Assembly (NCBI RefSeq): GCF_000241305.1
Contig: NZ_BAEH01000094.1
Location: 1-64,000, forward strand
DNA length: 64,000 bases
Direction: 5' to 3'
Source of the DNA: Gordonia effusa NBRC 100432
GTDB lineage: Bacteria > Actinomycetota > Actinomycetes > Mycobacteriales > Mycobacteriaceae
In this document: positions 9,194 through 19,922 of the stretch, in pieces
Numbering within the stretch: the stretch's first letter is position 1
How the letters are laid out: each line of letters starts with the position of its first letter
The notes under the pieces: model-generated
Databases searched by the model: none
The model's input: the letters and a program-made list of their open reading frames with translations, nothing else
Told to the model about the DNA's origin: nothing
Made by a program: the position numbers and the translations under genes

Positions 9194-9487
9194 CTAGCTG
9201 ACCATTCGGCGACGGCCGCGTTTGATCAGCATCGCGCGCTCTGCTTCGGACAAGCCGCCCCAAATGCCGTAAGGTTCGGCCACGGCCAGGGCGTGTTCCC
9301 GGCAAGATGCGAGCACCGGGCATTGGTTGCATAGTTGTTTGGCACGCCGCTCACGCTGCGCGCGGGCGCGACCACGCTCCCCATCGGGATGGAAGAACAC
9401 CGACGACTCGACGCCGCGGCACATCCCCTGCATCTGCCAATCCCAGATATCGGCATTGGGACCGGGTAGCTCATGTGGCAACGGCAT
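9194..9487 (-). CDS. whiB3: WhiB3-like redox-sensing transcription factor
   Basis: A 97-residue Wbl protein. Four cysteines for the [4Fe-4S] cluster occur as 'GMCRG', then 'LCNQCPVLASC', followed by the turn 'GIWGGLSEAER' and a basic C-terminal tail. The N-terminus 'MPLPHELPGPNADIWDWQ' closely resembles M. tuberculosis WhiB3, and the neighbouring genes are syntenic. WhiB3 senses O2, NO and redox state and interacts with the principal sigma factor. ATG 9487 is chosen because GAGGAG sits 7 nt upstream; the open frame continues 20 codons further without such a site. Confidence 0.93.
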   Translation of the reverse strand: MPLPHELPGPNADIWDWQMQGMCRGVESSVFFHPDGERGRARAQRERRAKQLCNQCPVLASCREHALAVAEPYGIWGGLSEAERAMLIKRGRRRMVS

Positions 9488-9851
9488 GGCGTGCTCCTCT
9501 TCGGAAAGGGCTGCTGTCTCAGCGACTATCGAGTGCAATGCACACATTAGGCAGCGTCGAGAAATAGAGTCAATTCGGCTAATTCGTATCGAAAAATGTG
9601 TTTGTTTCCCGATTGTTAACGGTTTTGTCGACTTTCGATCAAATGCCTTCCAGGGGTTTCCTGCTGCTTCCTTAGGTTGATCTGAGCTGCGAAAATAGAG
9701 CTGACCAGCGTTGACGGGCGAGTCTAGGCAGACGAATCACGATGGTGTCTACGCGATCTTCGGGTACGTGGATTAACATCAGGGAAATAGTCGTGCCATC
9801 CTCTGGTGACTAGTGTGACGAATATCGGCGAGAATTCGGCAGGTTAAATTC
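9488..9851. other. Intergenic region between divergent whiB3 and the next gene
   Basis: 364 bp with no convincing gene. It is more A/T-rich than its surroundings and must carry the promoters of whiB3 and of the plus-strand gene at 9852. I saw no clear -35/-10 pair, riboswitch or long inverted repeat. Confidence 0.6.
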
Positions 9852-10634
9852 ATGCAAACTCCAAACCCCGCATTTGTGCACCAGTGGTGGGATGGCCCCG
9901 TGTCGCTCGGTGCGCAAGGTTATGTATGCGCAGGTGAGGGGAGATTGCGGCAATTGTCGGATGCGGGCAGTGGTGCCGATTCGACGGCTCTGTCACTGTG
10001 CGCCAGCACACGTGCGTCGTGGATTCGGCAGGCTGGCGGACACTCGATTGCCGCGGCCGTCGACGGTGCGGCGGCGACACTGGCGTTCGCGGCCGTGGAT
10101 GCCGATCCGTCGGAACTGGCCGTCGCAGCGCTCGGGGACGCGCTTACCGGGCTAGCGGCCGACAACCTCGGCGTCGGCAGATTTGACGTCTCTGAGCGGC
10201 TTCTCGACCGAGTCGCCATAGAAATACTGCCGGCGGCCCACGTCGAAGCGGGATTCATCCTCGCCGAGCGCATCGGCTTGCGTTGGCACTGGGTCAGCAC
10301 CGAGCTGGCGCTGTATCGCGGCGATGCGGCGGCGGCAGCCGTCCTTAGTTCGCACGGAATCGAGGCTGCGCGTTCGGTTACATCCGAACGCCATCGGATC
10401 AAGACTGACTTAATCGCCGCGGCGGCCGCGGCAGCGGTCGGCGATAGAGATACCGCACACACTTTGGCGTCGGCATGTGCGCGACGCTGTGCGGCCGCGG
10501 GGCTATTGCCGCTGCGATGGGCGGCCCTGACCATGTTGTCCGGGCTCGTTCGTGACGCTGACGGGCGACAACGAATCGCTGACGATCTCGCCAATGTCGT
10601 GATCGAGTTGCGGCGTCGGGGCATGTATATCTGA
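9852..10634 (+). CDS. Conserved hypothetical protein between whiB3 and sigD
   Basis: A 260-residue, Ala/Arg-rich soluble protein, apparently helical throughout, without recognisable catalytic motifs, signal peptide or membrane segments. Its position between whiB3 and sigD corresponds to M. tuberculosis Rv3415c, of unknown function; the assignment is by synteny. Repeated Ala-rich helices such as 'DLIAAAAAAAVGDRDTAH' suggest a TPR-like or all-helical scaffold, but that is inference. ATG 9852 follows a weak AGG site. Confidence 0.72.
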   Translation: MQTPNPAFVHQWWDGPVSLGAQGYVCAGEGRLRQLSDAGSGADSTALSLCASTRASWIRQAGGHSIAAAVDGAAATLAFAAVDADPSELAVAALGDALTGLAADNLGVGRFDVSERLLDRVAIEILPAAHVEAGFILAERIGLRWHWVSTELALYRGDAAAAAVLSSHGIEAARSVTSERHRIKTDLIAAAAAAAVGDRDTAHTLASACARRCAAAGLLPLRWAALTMLSGLVRDADGRQRIADDLANVVIELRRRGMYI

Positions 10635-10826
10635 TGGATTTGCGTTACGGATGTGACCTGCGTTTTCGCTGTGGCGTAATCATTCGACTGAACGGGCGAT
10701 TCGGGTCGCCTGCACCGACGCCGCTAGAGTAAGTCCCGGGTCGGACCCGGTGGACGACCGTAACCGAGCAGCCGATGGCCGCGACGTGCAGAAGTCCGCC
10801 ACAGCTAAGCCCTTCGACCTGCTCGT

Positions 10827-10855
10827 TTGACACCGACCGCAACAGCCGATGTAAC
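10827..10855 (+). promoter_or_regulatory. Putative promoter of sigD
   Basis: TTGACA (10827-10832) and TGTAAC (10850-10855) are separated by exactly 17 bp and lie 20 bp upstream of the chosen sigD ATG at 10875. The -35 is perfect, the -10 moderate. The same TTG could be read as a start codon for a 16-residue-longer SigD; the promoter reading is preferred. Confidence 0.45.
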
Positions 10856-10874
10856 ACAGGGGTCTTCCTTACCG

Positions 10875-11462
10875 ATGAACTTGACGGGTGCTGAATTGGA
10901 CGCCGCAGTCCTTGCCGCAGGGCAGGGTGATCGCGCGGCTCTGGAATCAGTGCTCGAAAGTGTGCAGGAACCGATACTTCGGTACTGCCGAGGACGCATT
11001 GGAATCGGAGAACGACACCTGTTCTCCGCGGATGACATCGCGCAGGAGGCTTTGATGGCGGTGATGACTGCTCTGCCCCGATATCGGGATCAGGGACGAC
11101 CGTTCATGGCTTTCGTCTATGGCATTGCCTCCCACAAGGTTGCCGACGCCATGCGTGTGGTGGGCCGGACTAAAGCAGACCCGGTCGATCTGGTGCCCGA
11201 GACACCGTCGGTCTCCGGCGGCCCCGAGCAAATGGCTATTGCCGCCGACACCAGTGAGCGGATGAAGCAACTACTGGAGATCCTGCCGGAGAAGCAGCGC
11301 GAGGTGCTCATTCTGCGGATGGTTGTCGGGATGTCTGCCGAGGAAACCGCTCAGATGGTGGGCAGTACGCCCGGCGCCGTGCGAGTGGCCCAACATCGCG
11401 CCCTCACCAAGTTGAAAGACGAACTAAACAGGTCCGGAGGTATCGATGAGCGACGAGCTTAG
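10875..11462 (+). CDS. sigD: ECF RNA polymerase sigma factor SigD
   Basis: A 195-residue group-4 sigma factor. Region 2 has 'SADDIAQEALMAVMTALPRYRDQGRPFMAFVYGIA' features (-10 recognition); region 4 has 'LPEKQREVLILRMVVGMSAEETAQ' followed by the recognition helix 'TPGAVRVAQHRALTKLK'. It is very close to mycobacterial SigD, which responds to nutrient limitation. The gene overlaps the anti-sigma gene rsdA by 17 bp, as expected for a sigma/anti-sigma pair. ATG 10875 is chosen over the TTG at 10827. Confidence 0.94.
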   Translation: MNLTGAELDAAVLAAGQGDRAALESVLESVQEPILRYCRGRIGIGERHLFSADDIAQEALMAVMTALPRYRDQGRPFMAFVYGIASHKVADAMRVVGRTKADPVDLVPETPSVSGGPEQMAIAADTSERMKQLLEILPEKQREVLILRMVVGMSAEETAQMVGSTPGAVRVAQHRALTKLKDELNRSGGIDERRA

Positions 11463-12378
11463 CCGCCGCAGGTTGGGGTCAGTACCCAACCAGCCGTCGA
11501 ATGACGCGGGTGACTCGTCGGGCTGGCAACACCACGGCACCGAAACGCCGCTGGACATGCATGCTGTCCGCGCCGACGACGAGTTTCTTGAAGCGCTCGC
11601 GCGGGACATGCCGGTCTCGACCTCCGACGACGCTGAATACCAGCTAGCTGGTCTGCTCGCCGGATGGCGACACGATCTGCTCAGTGAGCCCGCACCAGAG
11701 TTCCCCTCGATCGATGAGGTGGAACGCGCGATCATCGCGTCCCAGCCACGTCCGGCGCGCAAAGCGGCGGTCCGCCATCTGCGACTCGCTTCCGGTGCGG
11801 CAGCCGTCGTGGTGGTCGCCGCTGCCGGACTCACCGTACTTTCGCAGGGCGCCGCGCCTGGCGATCCGCTGTGGGGCGTGAAGAAGGTTGTCTTCGCCGA
11901 ACAGGCCAGCCAGACGCAGGCGGCCACCAACGCGCAGCAAAACCTTGAACGTGCTGAAGAAGCGCTATCGCGCGGCGAGACGCAGCAGGCTCAATCGTTG
12001 GTCAACCAGGCAGCACAGGACCTCAAGCCCGTTCGCGACGAAAAGACGCGTAAGCAGATGGACGATTGGATCGACCGCCTGCGTTCGAGCGCGCCCAATA
12101 CGGCCGCGACGTCGAAGTCGACCGCACCAACGGATACCAAGACGCAGTCACCGGAGAGCAGCGATCCGGCGACGATTCCGCCGGATATTCGCAACCAGAT
12201 GCGTTCGTCGCAGACCACCGAGCCGTCAGAGACCAACGAGACCGTGCCCAGCACGGTGCCGGTAGTGCCGAGTACCACCAATCAGACCACGCTGCCGACG
12301 CCGTCTACCAAGACAGGTACTCCGACGACGCGTCCCGGCGGAGGTCCGTTACCGCCGATCAGTATCCGTCCGAACTAG
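11446..12378 (+). CDS. rsdA: Anti-sigma-D factor RsdA
   Basis: A 310-residue single-pass membrane protein. The cytoplasmic N-terminus (about 1-110) has the Asp-rich region that binds SigD ('MHAVRADDEFLEALARD'). One hydrophobic helix lies at about 115-135, followed by an external domain with 'GDPLWGVKKVVF' and an Ala/Gln/Glu-rich helical stretch. A Pro/Thr/Ser-rich tail (about 215-310) probably crosses the cell wall. In M. tuberculosis RsdA is degraded by regulated proteolysis to release SigD. The overlap with sigD ensures stoichiometric synthesis. Confidence 0.92.
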   Translation: MSDELSRRRLGSVPNQPSNDAGDSSGWQHHGTETPLDMHAVRADDEFLEALARDMPVSTSDDAEYQLAGLLAGWRHDLLSEPAPEFPSIDEVERAIIASQPRPARKAAVRHLRLASGAAAVVVVAAAGLTVLSQGAAPGDPLWGVKKVVFAEQASQTQAATNAQQNLERAEEALSRGETQQAQSLVNQAAQDLKPVRDEKTRKQMDDWIDRLRSSAPNTAATSKSTAPTDTKTQSPESSDPATIPPDIRNQMRSSQTTEPSETNETVPSTVPVVPSTTNQTTLPTPSTKTGTPTTRPGGGPLPPISIRPN

Positions 12379-12431
12379 AAATTTCGACGGGGTTCGACAC
12401 TAAGGTGGCCGGGCTGGAACCGGCTGTTGAT

Positions 12432-12806
12432 CTAGCCTTCTTGCGCGTCCGCGTACCCGCGGCAATAGTCCCAGGTGACATATGCGTCCGGGCGCGGATC
12501 GACGGCTGGTTCGTGCGGACGGATGGTCCCATCGATCAACAGCTGAAGTAGATTGGCGCGCAACATATCCCAGTCGTGATAGTGATCGTCGTGGCAGTCT
12601 TCGCACACGACGACGAGACCGCGGACACCGCGCCTGGCCAGCAGCGCTTCGTAAACAGCGAGGTCGGCGAGATCTTCTTCCACAGCGAGCCGCTCGGTGG
12701 GATCGAGGGGTACGCCCGGCTCGACGGAGTCGAGCGCCATGGCTGGATCGCTCGGGTCGTCGGCAAAGGGGTCCGGCGGAAGGCCGGGTGGAAAATGATC
12801 GCGCAC
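12432..12806 (-). CDS. DUF5319 family protein
   Basis: A 124-residue acidic protein with a conserved Cys/His centre, 'VVVCEDCHDDHYHDWDMLRANL', and a C-terminal 'YVTWDYCRGYADA'. These residues could bind a metal, but no function is established. Its place between rsdA and guaB matches M. tuberculosis Rv3412. It is convergent with rsdA and divergent from guaB. Confidence 0.85.
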   Translation of the reverse strand: MRDHFPPGLPPDPFADDPSDPAMALDSVEPGVPLDPTERLAVEEDLADLAVYEALLARRGVRGLVVVCEDCHDDHYHDWDMLRANLLQLLIDGTIRPHEPAVDPRPDAYVTWDYCRGYADAQEG

Positions 12807-13044
12807 ATACCCACGGTAGCCGATGACCGCGGCGATGCACCCCTCGGTGAGTTCGCGCTGTGCGTAATTCTGTTGCCTGTTGACGCGTTAGCGGTGACCG
12901 CACTTGCGTGATACGCCACAACAGGGAACATGTCGCACCTCGGTGGTGTTGTGCGATTGCACTGGTAGGCGGGTGTATCTCGGGCGGATGCTCCGCATCT
13001 TTGACGTGTGACGCGATTCTTCGTTGAAAAGAGCAACTCGATAG

Positions 13045-14565
<1,521 letters not shown>

Positions 14566-14616
14566 CCGGTATCCTTCCCTGTCGGTGTACCAGCAGCTTC
14601 AACGAAAGGCGCAAAG

Positions 14617-15774
14617 GTGCGTGACCTCGTCGATATCGGGATGGGCCGGACGGCCCGTCGAACCTTCGAATTGGACGATATTTCGATAATCCCGTCCCGG
14701 CGGACTCGCTCCTCGAAGGATGTGTCGACCGCATGGCAGATCGATGCCTATCGATTTACCTCGCCGATCCTGTCGCATCCCACCGACGCGTTGGTCTCGC
14801 CGGACACGGCGATCGAACTCGGCAAGCTCGGTGCACTCGGCGTGCTCAATGGCGAAGGTCTGTGGGCCCGGCACCGCGACGTCGGGGACAAGTTGGCCGC
14901 GCTGGTCGATGTTGCCGAAAACGATCCGGATCCGCGGGCCGCGGTGCGTTTCCTGCAGAAACTGCATTCCGCGCCGCTGGACCCCGAGCTACTCGGTGCT
15001 GCCGTCGCTCAGGTTCGCGATGCCGGTGTCACGACCGCGGTCCGCGTCAGCCCTCAGAACGCTCAACTGCTGACACCCGCATTGCTCGCGGCCGGCATTG
15101 AACTCCTCGTGGTGCACGGCACCATCATCTCGGCGGAGCATGTTTCGGCCGACGATGATGACGAGACCGACCGCACCCCGCTCAATCTCAAGACTTTTAT
15201 CGCCGAGCTAGACGTCCCGGTCATCGCCGGCGGCGTACATGATCACCGCACCGCGTTGCATTTGATGCGTACCGGTGCGGCCGGCGTCATCGTCGGCTAC
15301 GGCTCGGCTGCCGGCGCTACGTCGACGAATGAGGTTCTGGGCATTGGTGTTTCGATGGCAACCGCCATCGCCGACGCCGCTGCCGCACGTCGGGAATACC
15401 TTGACGAGACCGGCGGTAGGTACGTGCACGTGCTCGCCGATGGTGATATCCACTCCTCAGGTGACCTGGCGAAGGCGATTGCCTGCGGTGCCGACGCGGC
15501 GGTGCTCGGCACGCCGCTCGCGGCGGCCAGTAGCGCTCCAGGGCGCGGCTGGTACTGGTCGTCGGCTGCGGCGCACCCGTCGACGCCGCGCGGCGCGCTG
15601 CTACAGGTCGAAGCGGGAACCGACCGCCCGAGCCTGGAGCAGATTCTCAACGGACCGTCGGATGATCCGTACGGCGAGCTGAACATCGTCGGTGCGCTAC
15701 GTCGGTCGATGGCTAAGGCGGGCTACTCCGACCTCAAGGAATTCCAGAAGGTCGGGCTGAACGTCCGGGCGTGA
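14617..15774 (+). CDS. guaB3: GuaB3 family IMPDH/GMP-reductase-related protein
   Basis: A 385-residue TIM-barrel protein of the actinobacterial GuaB3 group, with 'FELDDISIIPSRRTRSSKDV' at the N-terminus. It has no CBS domains. At the position of the IMPDH catalytic cysteine loop it has 'VGYGSAAGATSTNEVLG', with no Cys, so IMPDH activity is doubtful; related GuaB3 proteins have been linked to GMP reductase-like salvage, but the substrate here is inferred. GTG 14617 is used. A hairpin follows at 15808. Confidence 0.9.
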   Translation: MRDLVDIGMGRTARRTFELDDISIIPSRRTRSSKDVSTAWQIDAYRFTSPILSHPTDALVSPDTAIELGKLGALGVLNGEGLWARHRDVGDKLAALVDVAENDPDPRAAVRFLQKLHSAPLDPELLGAAVAQVRDAGVTTAVRVSPQNAQLLTPALLAAGIELLVVHGTIISAEHVSADDDDETDRTPLNLKTFIAELDVPVIAGGVHDHRTALHLMRTGAAGVIVGYGSAAGATSTNEVLGIGVSMATAIADAAAARREYLDETGGRYVHVLADGDIHSSGDLAKAIACGADAAVLGTPLAAASSAPGRGWYWSSAAAHPSTPRGALLQVEAGTDRPSLEQILNGPSDDPYGELNIVGALRRSMAKAGYSDLKEFQKVGLNVRA

Positions 15775-15807
15775 GGTCGGTAACTGACTGATTTCTGCGC
15801 TGTGAGG

Positions 15808-15836
15808 CGCGGCGAGGGAAGGTCTCCCTCGGCGCG
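15808..15836 (+). terminator. Hairpin after guaB3
   Basis: A 12-bp GC-rich stem with one mismatch (arms 15808-15819 and 15825-15836) and a 5-nt loop, about 34 bp after the guaB3 stop. There is no strong T-tract, so it is either a weak intrinsic terminator or a stabilising 3' hairpin. Confidence 0.5.
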
Positions 15837-15921
15837 GCTGTTGGCGCAGATTGCAGCCCGGAAGAGTCCACTGCGGCGTGCGAGTGGCGTAGATATTCTC
15901 CCGACTATGTTGGCGATCCCG

Positions 15922-16272
15922 TTATGTCGGAATGTCAGCCGCTGACTTTCTCGGTGACACGTCACTGGCGAGCACCAGGGGAACGATGACCATGCCGAGT
16001 ATCGGATTGAGAAACATCGAGATTGGGATACCTGGGTCGCTCCACGGGTAGTAAAGCGATACTTCCAGTAGTTGCCACAGCGGCAGTGCGACGACAGCTG
16101 GCCACAGGCTCACACCGAGTCGCCACGCCGCGACGGTCAAGATGCTGCCGCCGACCGCATTCAGATACGCCCACGGTGTAAGGCAATTAGTAAACATCCC
16201 GGTCAGGGATAGCGTCGCAACAGCGCAGGCAATCCCTCCGCGTATTAGCCATGGGGATAGCGATGGTGTCAT
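15922..16272 (-). CDS. Small integral membrane protein, unknown function
   Basis: A 116-residue, strongly hydrophobic protein with about four membrane helices (near 8-28, 35-52, 55-72 and 87-105). 'LTPWAYLNAVGGSILTVAAW' and 'ALPLWQLLEVSLYYPW' contain several aromatic residues at helix ends. This resembles CBU_0592-like or YgaP-size orphan membrane proteins, but I cannot name a family. It lies alone between guaB3 and the GMC oxidase, oppositely oriented. Codon usage looks coding. Confidence 0.6.
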   Translation of the reverse strand: MTPSLSPWLIRGGIACAVATLSLTGMFTNCLTPWAYLNAVGGSILTVAAWRLGVSLWPAVVALPLWQLLEVSLYYPWSDPGIPISMFLNPILGMVIVPLVLASDVSPRKSAADIPT

Positions 16273-16443
16273 GTCATCTAGTAGATAGGTGATGCGAGGC
16301 GTGAGTGATCGGTAAGTACCCGTGATCGGGGTAAGTAGAATTACGCCTTAAGTGGGCCGCTTAGCCCCAACCTCGACAACGCTCATTGTCGACTTAGGGT
16401 TGCCTGCCTTACCGGGCGACTTGCTCGTCAGTACGATGTCCCC

Positions 16444-18240
16444 ATGTCGAACAGCCACTATGACGTCCTCATTATCGGCAGCGGTTTTGGTGGCAGTGTC
16501 ACCGCGTTGCGCCTGGTAGAGAAGGGTTACCGGGTTGGCGTCATCGAGGCGGGACGTCGCTTCGAAGACCGGCAGTTCGCAAAGACGAGTTGGCGACTGC
16601 GCAAGTTTGTGTGGGCGCCCAAACTCGGACTCCTCGGCATCCAGCGGATCCATCTGCTCAAAGATGTGATGATCCTGGCCGGCGCCGGAGTGGGCGGCGG
16701 ATCACTAAATTACGCGAACACTCTCTACAAGCCCCCGACGCCGTTCTTCACCGATCCGCAGTGGAACCACATCACCGACTGGGAAGACGAACTCTCCCCG
16801 TACTACGACCAGGCGCGGCGGATGCTCGGTGTCGTATCCAACCCGACCTTCACCGAATCCGATCGCGTGATGAAAGAGGTCGCCGACGAAATGGGTGCGG
16901 GCGATACCTTCGTCTCGACACCGGTCGGGGTATTTTTCGGCAAGAAGACCGGCGGTCAGGGCGCACCCGGCGAGACCGTATCCGACCCCTATTTCGGCGG
17001 CGCGGGTCCGACGCGAACGGCCTGCACCGAGTGCGGCGCGTGTATGACCGGATGCCGAGTGGGCGCCAAGAACACTCTGATGAAGAACTACCTCGGCCTC
17101 GCGGAGTCGAAGGGGGCAACCATCCACCCGCGGACCACGGTGACGCAGGTTCGTCAAACATCAAGTGGCGGTTGGGAAGTCGACACCGTTGGGTCATCGG
17201 CGTGGGGGCCACTTGGCAAGCGGCCGCAGACGTTCACGGCCGATCATGTCGTGATGGCCGCCGGCACGTTCAATACTCAGAAGCTGATGCACGCGGCAAA
17301 GGAATCGACGTTGCCGATGATTTCCGATGCCATGGGAGTGCTGACGCGGACCAATTCCGAATCGATTCTCGGTGCGATGTCACGCAAAGCCGATCCAGCA
17401 CATGACTTTTCGCGCGGCATCGCGATCACGTCGTCGTTCCATCCCGAACCCAATACCCACATCGAGCCGGTGCGCTACGGCAAGGGGTCCAACGCGATGG
17501 CGTATTTGCAGACCGCGCTCACCGACGGTGGATCGCGGCGGGAACGGTTCGGTCAGTTGGTGCGCCAGATCGTCCAGAATCCGTTCCTACTTGTTCGACT
17601 GATCCTTGTACGCAAGTGGAGTGAACGGACCGTCATCGCGCTGGTGATGCAGTCGACGAATAATTCGCTGACCACGTTCGTTCGCAAACGAGGTCCGTTC
17701 AAATACGTCACATCCAAGCAGGGGCATGGCGAACCGAACCCGACGTGGATTCCGGCTGGCAACGAGGCGACACGTCGTATCGCGGACAAGCTCGACGGCG
17801 GGATCGCCGGCGGAACCTGGGGCGACATCTTCAATATCCCGCTTACCGCGCATTACCTGGGCGGCTGCGTGATCTCCGACGATCCGACGTCGGGTGTCAT
17901 CGATCCGTATCACCGAGTGTGGAACTACCCGACGCTTTACGTCGTCGATGGTGCGTCGATCACCGCGAATCTCGGTGTGAATCCCTCACTTTCGATCTGC
18001 GCGCAGGCCGAGCGGGCGGCGGCGATGTGGCCGAACAAGGGTGAGGCCGACACCCGGCCGCAGCAGGGCGTGGAATATCAGCGGATCGCGCCGGTCGAGC
18101 CGAAATCGCCAGTGGTACCGGCCGATGCCCCCGGTGCGCTGATTCTGCCGATGCCAACGGTCCCGGCGAAGACCGCGGTCCGTAAGGCAGCATCCGAAGA
18201 CAAGGCGCAAGAGTCGAAAGACGTTCGCGCCACCGGCTAG
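16444..18240 (+). CDS. choD: GMC-family FAD oxidoreductase (ChoD-like)
   Basis: A 598-residue flavoprotein. The FAD-binding fingerprint '[19 protein letters not shown]' is at residues 10-28, a second GMC signature is '[18 protein letters not shown]', and the active-site histidine region is '[20 protein letters not shown]'. An unusual Cys cluster '[17 protein letters not shown]' (about 197-213) resembles a ferredoxin-type iron-sulfur ligand set and is shared with M. tuberculosis Rv3409c. The guaB3-choD-guaA neighbourhood matches that organism. Rv3409c is annotated as cholesterol oxidase, but the natural substrate is unsettled; the same caution applies here. The C-terminal 50 residues are Pro/Ala/Lys-rich. 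Confidence 0.88.
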   Translation: MSNSHYDVLIIGSGFGGSVTALRLVEKGYRVGVIEAGRRFEDRQFAKTSWRLRKFVWAPKLGLLGIQRIHLLKDVMILAGAGVGGGSLNYANTLYKPPTPFFTDPQWNHITDWEDELSPYYDQARRMLGVVSNPTFTESDRVMKEVADEMGAGDTFVSTPVGVFFGKKTGGQGAPGETVSDPYFGGAGPTRTACTECGACMTGCRVGAKNTLMKNYLGLAESKGATIHPRTTVTQVRQTSSGGWEVDTVGSSAWGPLGKRPQTFTADHVVMAAGTFNTQKLMHAAKESTLPMISDAMGVLTRTNSESILGAMSRKADPAHDFSRGIAITSSFHPEPNTHIEPVRYGKGSNAMAYLQTALTDGGSRRERFGQLVRQIVQNPFLLVRLILVRKWSERTVIALVMQSTNNSLTTFVRKRGPFKYVTSKQGHGEPNPTWIPAGNEATRRIADKLDGGIAGGTWGDIFNIPLTAHYLGGCVISDDPTSGVIDPYHRVWNYPTLYVVDGASITANLGVNPSLSICAQAERAAAMWPNKGEADTRPQQGVEYQRIAPVEPKSPVVPADAPGALILPMPTVPAKTAVRKAASEDKAQESKDVRATG

Positions 18241-18310
18241 CTACGCGACGTCGTCGCGAAACCTGCGGGTCGTCATCGCCGCGCAATCTAGCCCCACTAG
18301 ACTTGCCACT

Positions 18311-19903
18311 GTGACAGACACTTTCGCCGCTGACCTGTCCGGCGCGCCCCGTCCAGTCCTGGTCGTCGACTTTGGTGCGCAGTACGCGCAACTCATCGCG
18401 CGAAGGGTGCGCGAGGCGCGGATTTTCTCCGAAGTTATCGCGCATGACGCGCCGATCGAGGAGTTCCGGGCTAAGAATCCGGTGGCGCTGGTTTTGTCGG
18501 GTGGCCCCGCGTCGGTCTTCGCCGACGACGCCGCGACGCTCAATCCCGCGATCCTCGACCTCGACATCCCCGTTTTCGGTATCTGCTACGGATTCCAGGC
18601 GATGGCGCAGGCGCTCGGTGGCACGGTCGCCAACACCGGCGGTCGTGAATTCGGGCGAACGACGTTGACGCCCAACGGTTCTGGCGTCCTACATGAAGGT
18701 CTGCCCGACGAACAGCCGGTGTGGATGAGTCACAACGACGCCGTGCAGTCAGCCCCAGAGGGGTTCACCGTCACCGGGTCGACGCCGGGCGCGCCGGTCG
18801 CGTCGTTCGAGAATCTGGATCGTCGGATGGCGGGCGTGCAGTATCACCCCGAGGTCTTGCACAGCCCACACGGCCAGCAAGTCCTGACGCGGTTCCTCTA
18901 CGAGGTGGCTGGGTTGGAGGCGAGTTGGACGCCGGCGAATATCGCCGATGCGCTGATCGACGCGGTGTCCGACCAGGTCGGTAATGGCCGAGCGATCTGC
19001 GGTCTGTCCGGCGGTGTGGATTCCGCGGTTGCGGCCGCACTGGTGCAACGAGCTATCGGCGATCGTCTGACCTGTGTATTTGTCGATCACGGTCTGTTGC
19101 GGGCGGGGGAGCGCGAGCAAGTGCAGCACGACTTCGTCGGGTCGACCGGTGCGCGGCTGGTGACCGTTGACGCCGAGGAGAAGTTCCTTTCCGAATTGGC
19201 CGGAGTCAGCGATCCGGAGGAGAAGCGCAAGATCATCGGTCGCGAATTCATCCGCTCCTTCGAGGGCGCGGTGAGTGATGTACTCGGCGAAAGTGCCGAG
19301 TCAGGTGAGAAGATCGACTTCTTGGTGCAGGGCACCCTGTACCCCGACGTCGTGGAGTCCGGCGGCGGGGCGGGTACCGCCAATATCAAGAGCCACCACA
19401 ATGTGGGCGGGTTGCCCGATGATTTGGAATTCACCCTCGTCGAACCGCTGCGTCTGCTGTTCAAGGATGAAGTGCGGGCGGTGGGACGTGAACTTGGCTT
19501 GCCCGAGGAAATCGTTGGGCGCCAACCTTTCCCAGGTCCCGGGTTGGCTATTCGCATCGTTGGTGAGGTCACCGCTGACCGCCTCGCCCTGCTACGCAAG
19601 GCCGATCTCATCGCTCGCGAGGAATTGACGGCGGCCGGGCTCGACGGTCAGATCTGGCAGTGCCCGGTGGTGCTACTCGCCGACGTGCGCAGTGTCGGAG
19701 TGCAGGGTGACGGTCGTACTTATGGCCACCCGATCGTGCTGCGGCCGGTGTCGTCGGAAGATGCGATGACCGCGGACTGGACTCGGGTCCCCTACGAGAC
19801 GCTGGAGCGTATTTCGACGCGGATCACCAACGAAGTGCCCGACGTCAACCGCGTGGTACTCGACGTGACGAGCAAGCCGCCAGGCACCATCGAGTGGGAA
19901 TAA
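18311..19903 (+). CDS. guaA: GMP synthase (glutamine-hydrolysing)
   Basis: A 530-residue enzyme converting XMP to GMP. The N-terminal class I glutamine amidotransferase domain (about 15-210) has the nucleophile in '[10 protein letters not shown]' and the His-Glu pair in 'GVQYHPEV'. The ATP-pyrophosphatase domain follows with the P-loop '[14 protein letters not shown]', and the C-terminal dimerisation domain ends in the invariant 'KPPGTIEWE'. GTG 18311 is the start. It completes guanine nucleotide synthesis with guaB upstream and converges on the peptide-toxin cassette. Confidence 0.97.
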   Translation: MTDTFAADLSGAPRPVLVVDFGAQYAQLIARRVREARIFSEVIAHDAPIEEFRAKNPVALVLSGGPASVFADDAATLNPAILDLDIPVFGICYGFQAMAQALGGTVANTGGREFGRTTLTPNGSGVLHEGLPDEQPVWMSHNDAVQSAPEGFTVTGSTPGAPVASFENLDRRMAGVQYHPEVLHSPHGQQVLTRFLYEVAGLEASWTPANIADALIDAVSDQVGNGRAICGLSGGVDSAVAAALVQRAIGDRLTCVFVDHGLLRAGEREQVQHDFVGSTGARLVTVDAEEKFLSELAGVSDPEEKRKIIGREFIRSFEGAVSDVLGESAESGEKIDFLVQGTLYPDVVESGGGAGTANIKSHHNVGGLPDDLEFTLVEPLRLLFKDEVRAVGRELGLPEEIVGRQPFPGPGLAIRIVGEVTADRLALLRKADLIAREELTAAGLDGQIWQCPVVLLADVRSVGVQGDGRTYGHPIVLRPVSSEDAMTADWTRVPYETLERISTRITNEVPDVNRVVLDVTSKPPGTIEWE

Positions 19904-19922
19904 CCCGGTCGACGACCCGGTG

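Noticed and set aside
10827-10874. TTG start giving a 16-residue-longer SigD
   Set aside because: The TTG forms part of a TTGACA -35 box with a correctly spaced -10; the extra residues show no family similarity.
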